Shown here one piece after another: positions 5,778 to 8,152 of a DNA stretch of 8,152 nt. The DNA is taken from the NCBI GenBank assembly GCA_900546285.1, contig URCJ01000061.1, positions 1-8,152 on the forward strand. The letters are read 5' to 3'. The DNA is from an uncultured Solobacterium sp. (GTDB taxonomy: Bacteria > Bacillota_I > Bacilli_A > Erysipelotrichales > Erysipelotrichaceae). The position numbers and the translations under genes were made by a program. Each line of letters starts with the position of its first letter. Positions within the stretch are counted from its first letter, which is position 1. The notes beneath the pieces were generated by a model. That model saw nothing but the letters and a program-made list of their open reading frames with translations. It had not been told where the DNA came from and did no database searches.

Positions 5778-6056
5778 ATGAAATATGTGGTAAGACCTTC
5801 TTTAAAGTTTAAAAAAGATTTAAAGTTAATACAAAAACGTGGCTATGATTTAAACATCCTAACAGAAGTTATTAAAAAATTAGCCAATGGTGAAACCTTG
5901 CCAATTAAAAATAAGGATCACAATCTAACCGGAAATTACAACGGATGTAGAGAATGTCATATAACACCGGATTGGCTGTTAATCTATGAACGGCTAGAAG
6001 ATGAATTGATTCTTTATTTAACTAGAACTGGAAGTCATAGTGATTTGTTTAAATAA
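5778..6056 (+). CDS. YafQ/RelE-family mRNA interferase toxin
   Basis: This 92-aa ribosome-dependent endoribonuclease toxin cleaves mRNA in the ribosomal A site when the antitoxin is lost. It has the compact RelE fold and the length of E. coli YafQ. The YafQ active-site residues can be matched at nearly the same positions: H48, H61, D65, H87 and F91 here against H50, H63, D67, H87 and F91 there. NLTGNYNGCRECHITPDWLL and RTGSHSDLF are the conserved blocks. All catalytic residues are kept, so the toxin is probably active. It starts with the ATG directly after the antitoxin stop (TAAATG), and AAGGA within the end of the antitoxin gene is its only ribosome-binding candidate, so its translation should depend on that of the antitoxin. 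The zinc-ribbon gene follows after 41 nt without a terminator. Confidence 0.93.
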   Translation: MKYVVRPSLKFKKDLKLIQKRGYDLNILTEVIKKLANGETLPIKNKDHNLTGNYNGCRECHITPDWLLIYERLEDELILYLTRTGSHSDLFK

Positions 6057-6097
6057 TATTAATAAGATAAAATTTGCTGAATAAGGAGGAGATACTT

Positions 6098-6451
6098 ATG
6101 AAGAGTATTAAACCTGGAAGAGGCCCATCTAAGATGGAAGCAGTGTTCTCGTTTGCGTTTGCGTTGTTTGGCTTGTTTTGGACTGCTGCTGCTGCTAATA
6201 TGGGGGCGAGTATAATGGTTCCGTTTGGCCTAATATTTGTGGGATTAGGCATCTATAGTGGTGTATATAATCTAAAGAATGCTACTTCTGAAGAACGTTA
6301 TTCAATTGTGGATATCGTTGATGAAGATGAAGAGGGCGATCCTTTAAATGAGAAATACGGTAAGAAGAAAGACTTTTGCCCGTATTGTGGTGAAAAGGTT
6401 TATGGTGACTTTGAATTTTGTCCAAAGTGTGGTAAAAAACTAAATAAATAA
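6098..6451 (+). CDS. Small membrane protein with C-terminal zinc ribbon
   Basis: This is a 117-aa protein of unknown role. Two hydrophobic segments, about 15-33 and 38-57, form a helical hairpin in the membrane. An acidic linker (VDIVDEDEEGD, 71-81) leads to a zinc ribbon with C94/C97 and C108/C111 (CPYCG...CPKCG). Both ends are likely cytoplasmic. Such proteins are common in Firmicutes and are usually named only zinc-ribbon domain-containing proteins. The ATG at 6098 is chosen because AAGGAGGA (6083-6090) lies 7 nt before it; the frame is open back to a TTG at 6074, but that would place this RBS inside the gene. It follows the toxin gene on the same strand by 41 nt and may be read through from the TA promoter; a terminator-like hairpin follows it. 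Confidence 0.75.
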   Translation: MKSIKPGRGPSKMEAVFSFAFALFGLFWTAAAANMGASIMVPFGLIFVGLGIYSGVYNLKNATSEERYSIVDIVDEDEEGDPLNEKYGKKKDFCPYCGEKVYGDFEFCPKCGKKLNK

Positions 6452-6454
6452 TTA

Positions 6455-6480
6455 GGGTGCCAATTGTTATTGGCATCTTT
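6455..6480 (+). terminator. Hairpin after the zinc-ribbon gene, probable terminator
   Basis: GGTGCCAAT (6456-6464) pairs with ATTGGCATC (6469-6477) around a TGTT loop; seven inner pairs are Watson-Crick, then one G-U and one G-C. TCTTT follows, a short T tract. It lies four bases after the stop of the zinc-ribbon gene and about 20 bases before the next gene, so it may only attenuate read-through. Confidence 0.65.
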
Positions 6481-6499
6481 AAATAAAAGGGGTTTGTAT

Positions 6500-7099
6500 A
6501 TGAAAGTATTGTTAATAAATGGTAGCCCTCATAAAGAAGGAAATACTTATTTAGCTTTAAAGGAATGCGCTGATGTTTTACATAATGAAGGTATTGAAAC
6601 GGAAATCTTTTGGATTGGTAATAAACCAGTAAGAGGATGTATTGGTTGTGGTCAATGTTTCAAGGTTAAGCATTGTGTGTTTGAAGATGATAATTTAAAT
6701 GAACTTGTAAGTAAGATGAAAGAAGCAGATGCTTATGTAGTAGGTTCTCCTGTCTATTATGCTGGTCCTAATGGTGCTCTTTGTGCTTTATTAGATAGAG
6801 CCTTCTATTCTTCTGACAAGGACTTTAAGTATAAACCAGCAAGCGCCGTTTGTGTATGTAGAAGAAGTGGCGGTTCTGCTACTTTAGATAGACTTACAAA
6901 GTATTTCACAATTAATCAAATGCCTGTTATTTCTTCTACTTATTGGAACATTGTCCATGGTGCTAAACCAGGCGAGATAGTTGATGATTTAGAGGGTATG
7001 CAGACAATGAGATACTTAGGCTATAATATGGCTGCTTATCTTAAGAAAGAGCCGGATGTTAAATCTGAGAAGAGAGTATTTACTAATTTTGTTAGATAG
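6500..7099 (+). CDS. Flavodoxin-fold FMN reductase / iron-sulfur flavoprotein-like
   Basis: This is a 199-aa cytoplasmic flavoprotein of the NADPH-dependent FMN reductase group. The N-terminal beta strand and phosphate loop read MKVLLINGSPHKEGNT (1-16), and GSPVYYAGPNGALCALLDR (82-100) is the second flavin-contacting block. Between them C47, C50, C53 and C59 form a Cx2Cx2Cx5C motif, the compact cluster-binding pattern of archaeal and clostridial iron-sulfur flavoproteins, so a 4Fe-4S cluster beside FMN is plausible. Electron transfer or quinone, nitro-compound or oxygen reduction in an anaerobe would fit; the substrate is unknown. The ATG at 6500 is set by AAAAGGGG (6485-6492) 7 nt before it; the frame extends to a TTG at 6464, but that runs through the terminator hairpin. 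A terminator follows at 7107. Confidence 0.85.
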   Translation: MKVLLINGSPHKEGNTYLALKECADVLHNEGIETEIFWIGNKPVRGCIGCGQCFKVKHCVFEDDNLNELVSKMKEADAYVVGSPVYYAGPNGALCALLDRAFYSSDKDFKYKPASAVCVCRRSGGSATLDRLTKYFTINQMPVISSTYWNIVHGAKPGEIVDDLEGMQTMRYLGYNMAAYLKKEPDVKSEKRVFTNFVR

Positions 7100-7106
7100 T
7101 GATTGT

Positions 7107-7135
7107 AGAGGTTCGTATGAGGCTCTTTATTTTTA
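7107..7135 (+). terminator. Probable intrinsic terminator after the flavoprotein gene
   Basis: AGAGGTTC (7107-7114) pairs with GAGGCTCT (7119-7126) around GTAT, with one G-G mismatch and one G-U pair. A T-rich tract follows directly (TTTATTTTTAT, 7126 onward). It starts eight bases after the flavoprotein stop codon. Confidence 0.6.
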
Positions 7136-7158
7136 TAATTTCAAAATTGTATAGATAG

Positions 7159-7206
7159 TTCAAAATGTCATAAAACGTCAAATGTGCTATTTTATAACAT
7201 TTTGAA
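7159..7206. repeat. 17-bp inverted repeat with one mismatch
   Basis: TTCAAAATGTCATAAAA (7159-7175) is the reverse complement of TTTTATAACATTTTGAA (7190-7206) except for one base, with 14 bp between the arms. It lies in the 140-bp gap between the flavoprotein terminator and the AlbA_2 remnant. No T run, transposase or target-site duplication is visible. It could be a regulator-binding site that belonged to the now-truncated gene, a transcript hairpin, or a recombination site. Confidence 0.6.
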
Positions 7207-7239
7207 TAAGATAATATAAAACGAAAATATCAAAAATAA

Positions 7240-7730
7240 TTGAGTATATATTACTTTACTCGTGTTCATTTTTATAATACAGGTTTTTTAGTAAAGGGTA
7301 AAAGCCCGATAGATTTTGCCACTGGAACAAATGGTCCAATTGCCAGAAACTCTTTGATAAATACTGTTTTATATTTAAATAAGACAATAGAATCTTTTGG
7401 AACAGGATTTGGAAGGGTATTAATTTATGTGAAAAGAATAAGATTAAAACAGGATATTGGAATAATGATTTTGGGTTTGTATTCGAATTTATGAGAAAAC
7501 CATTTGTACAGGAAGTTATTACAAGTGACATATCCCAAGATTTTGTTGATAACGATAGTTTGGTATTGGATGCAATTAAAGACAATGCTAAAGCTAACAT
7601 ATCTGAACTAGCTAAAATAACAAGCAAGTCACCAAGCACGATTCAAAGAACAATCACAAAATTAATCCAAGATGATTTAGTAGAAAGAATTGGTTCGAAA
7701 AGAGATGGTTGTTGGAGATTAACTAAATAG
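7240..7730 (+). pseudogene. Truncated, frameshifted AlbA_2-type (RecG-like) regulator
   Basis: These two overlapping frames are the C-terminal half of a putative ATP-binding/AlbA_2 (Schlafen-like) transcriptional regulator of the COG2865 kind. Frame one (from about 7240) reads TRVHFYNTG, GPIARNSLINTVLYL and IESFGTGFGR, matching the family blocks around N/R-NPLI and GTG. Near 7417 the alignment moves to the next frame, which reads INLCEKNKIKTGYWNNDFGF and continues to a winged-helix segment, ISELAKITSKSPSTIQRTIT with KLIQDDLVERIG, ending at TAG 7728-7730. Spacing across the joint fits loss of one base in the GGG at 7415-7417, close to the conserved GTG. The N-terminal DNA-binding domain is missing: a stop precedes 7240 and no AlbA_2 motif lies upstream. 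An ATG at 7491 could start a free 79-residue winged-helix protein, but it has no ribosome binding site. A gene with an AlbA_2 N-terminus begins 252 bp downstream. Confidence 0.75.
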
Positions 7731-7767
7731 GGCATTGAAATAATTTTACTATAAAACAAAGATTTTA

Positions 7768-7803
7768 TACTTTATCTACCGGTAAAAACTGGTAGATAAA
7801 GTA
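7768..7803. repeat. 16-bp hairpin built from the GGTAGATAAA element
   Basis: Bases 7768-7783 pair with 7788-7803 around an AAAA loop. Fifteen of sixteen pairs are Watson-Crick and one (7781/7790) is G-U. The arms contain TTTATCTACC and GGTAGATAAA. No T tract follows on the + strand, so a simple terminator is unlikely; a two-fold symmetric protein-binding site or an RNA hairpin is more likely. Confidence 0.75.
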
Positions 7804-7958
7804 GTAGATAAAGTGGTAGATAAATTTGCGCCAACATATAAAAAATACCTTAAAACAAGGCAAGTATTTCACTTAAACTTTTTGTGGATATCAACTAATT
7901 ATACTTTTATCTACCAGTTATATGTGATATTTTAGTGGTAGATAAAGTGGTAGATAAA
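7771..7958. repeat. Seven-copy GGTAGATAAA array upstream of the AlbA_2 gene
   Basis: Direct copies of GGTAGATAAA lie at 7791-7800, 7803-7812 (one mismatch, AGTAGATAAA), 7815-7824, 7937-7946 and 7949-7958. Inverted copies TTTATCTACC lie at 7771-7780 and 7906-7915. Neighbouring direct copies are exactly 12 bp apart. The region is thus two modules, each one inverted copy followed by two or three direct copies, and each inverted copy is preceded by TTATACTTT, which contains a -10-like TATACT. This is best read as a multi-site operator for the AlbA_2 gene starting at 7983. No open frame explains it; the remaining part (7731-7767, 7825-7905) shows no gene. Confidence 0.75.
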
Positions 7959-7982
7959 AATCAACATTTTCGGAGGTGTGTC

Positions 7983-8152
7983 ATGAAAAATTATGAATCA
8001 GTAGTTCAATCTTTAATACAATATAACGCTGAAGAAGAATGGTTTGAGTTTAAAGAAAATTGGTTTGAACATCATGCAATTGGAGAATATATTTCTGCAA
8101 TTTCGAATGCTGCTGCACTTCGCGGCAAAGAATCCGGATATTTTATTTGGGG
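7983..8152 (+). CDS. AlbA_2-domain (Schlafen-like) putative DNA-binding regulator, 5' part
   Basis: Only the first 56 codons are inside the window, and the frame is open to the edge. EEEWFEFKENWFEHHAIGEY (residues 17-36) and ISAISNAAAL with GYFIWG (37-56) form the start of an AlbA_2 domain (Schlafen group). This domain is normally followed by an ATP-binding part and a C-terminal winged helix in proteins called ATP-binding or RecG-like regulators. GGAGGTG (7972-7978) precedes the ATG by 4 nt. A related but dead C-terminal piece lies upstream at 7240-7730. The GGTAGATAAA array occupies the promoter region, suggesting autoregulation through the winged helix; that is inference. The partial protein cannot show whether the gene is intact. 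Confidence 0.82.
   Translation, partial: MKNYESVVQSLIQYNAEEEWFEFKENWFEHHAIGEYISAISNAAALRGKESGYFIW

Noticed and set aside
6074..6097. TTG at 6074 as start of the zinc-ribbon protein
   Set aside because: The strong AAGGAGGA at 6083-6090 would be inside the coding region; the ATG at 6098 fits it.
6464..6499. TTG at 6464 as start of the flavoprotein
   Set aside because: It lies inside the terminator hairpin and has no ribosome binding site; the ATG at 6500 has AAAAGGGG at good spacing and begins the conserved MKVLLINGSP block.
7159..7206. Dyad as a complete miniature transposable element
   Set aside because: No flanking target duplication is seen, and the whole element would be only 48 bp.
7256..7639. 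127-codon minus-strand open frame opposite the AlbA_2 remnant
   Set aside because: It is the mirror of sequence with clear family similarity on the + strand and shows no recognisable domain or ribosome binding site.
7792..7932. Open frame through the array (V-D-K repeats) as a real gene
   Set aside because: It is preceded directly by a TAA, has no ribosome binding site, and after the repeats continues with low-complexity sequence to a stop; inverted copies argue for a non-coding role.
7791..7958. GGTAGATAAA copies as a CRISPR array or replication iterons
   Set aside because: Repeats are 10-12 bp without spacers of constant size, two copies are inverted, and no cas, rep or DnaA-box pattern is nearby.

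Overview
The window is AT-rich, gene-dense bacterial DNA that uses the standard code (Trp is TGG and genes end in TAA or TAG). It has strong AAGGAGG-type ribosome binding sites and near-consensus TTGACA/TATAAT promoters. This fits a low-GC Firmicute, probably an anaerobic gut type (Clostridia or Erysipelotrichia-like). No rRNA, housekeeping marker or tRNA is present to place it more exactly.

Layout. At the left edge is what looks like the 3' half of a terminator from an upstream + strand gene. Then, on the minus strand, come a PerR-like Fur-family regulator and an internally duplicated EamA transporter. A + strand AAA_14/DUF4143 ATPase is divergent from them; in front of it stand three promoter-like units repeated at exactly 34 bp. 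A minus-strand signal-anchored protein converges on the ATPase, and its terminator overlaps the ATPase stop codon. The stretch 3673-3930, without an intact gene, carries the frameshifted remains of a short antitoxin-like gene followed by the N-terminus of a Fic toxin. On the + strand there follow a DUF2130 coiled-coil protein, a complete RelB/DinJ-YafQ toxin-antitoxin pair with its own promoter and operator-like repeats, a small zinc-ribbon membrane protein, and a flavoprotein with an iron-sulfur-type cysteine motif.

The right end is accessory in character. An isolated 17-bp imperfect dyad precedes a broken C-terminal fragment of an AlbA_2-type (Schlafen/RecG-like) regulator. The fragment lacks its N-terminal half and carries a single-base frameshift. 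A 252-bp intergenic region then holds seven copies of a GGTAGATAAA element in two inverted/direct clusters, one able to form a 16-bp hairpin. Immediately after it starts an apparently intact AlbA_2-domain gene that runs off the window.

Taken together, the segment looks like a gene neighbourhood in which small toxin-antitoxin or regulatory modules arrive and decay: one intact pair (RelB-YafQ), one dead Fic module, and one dead AlbA_2 gene beside a live relative. The least explained signals are the GGTAGATAAA array and the 34-bp triple promoter repeat.
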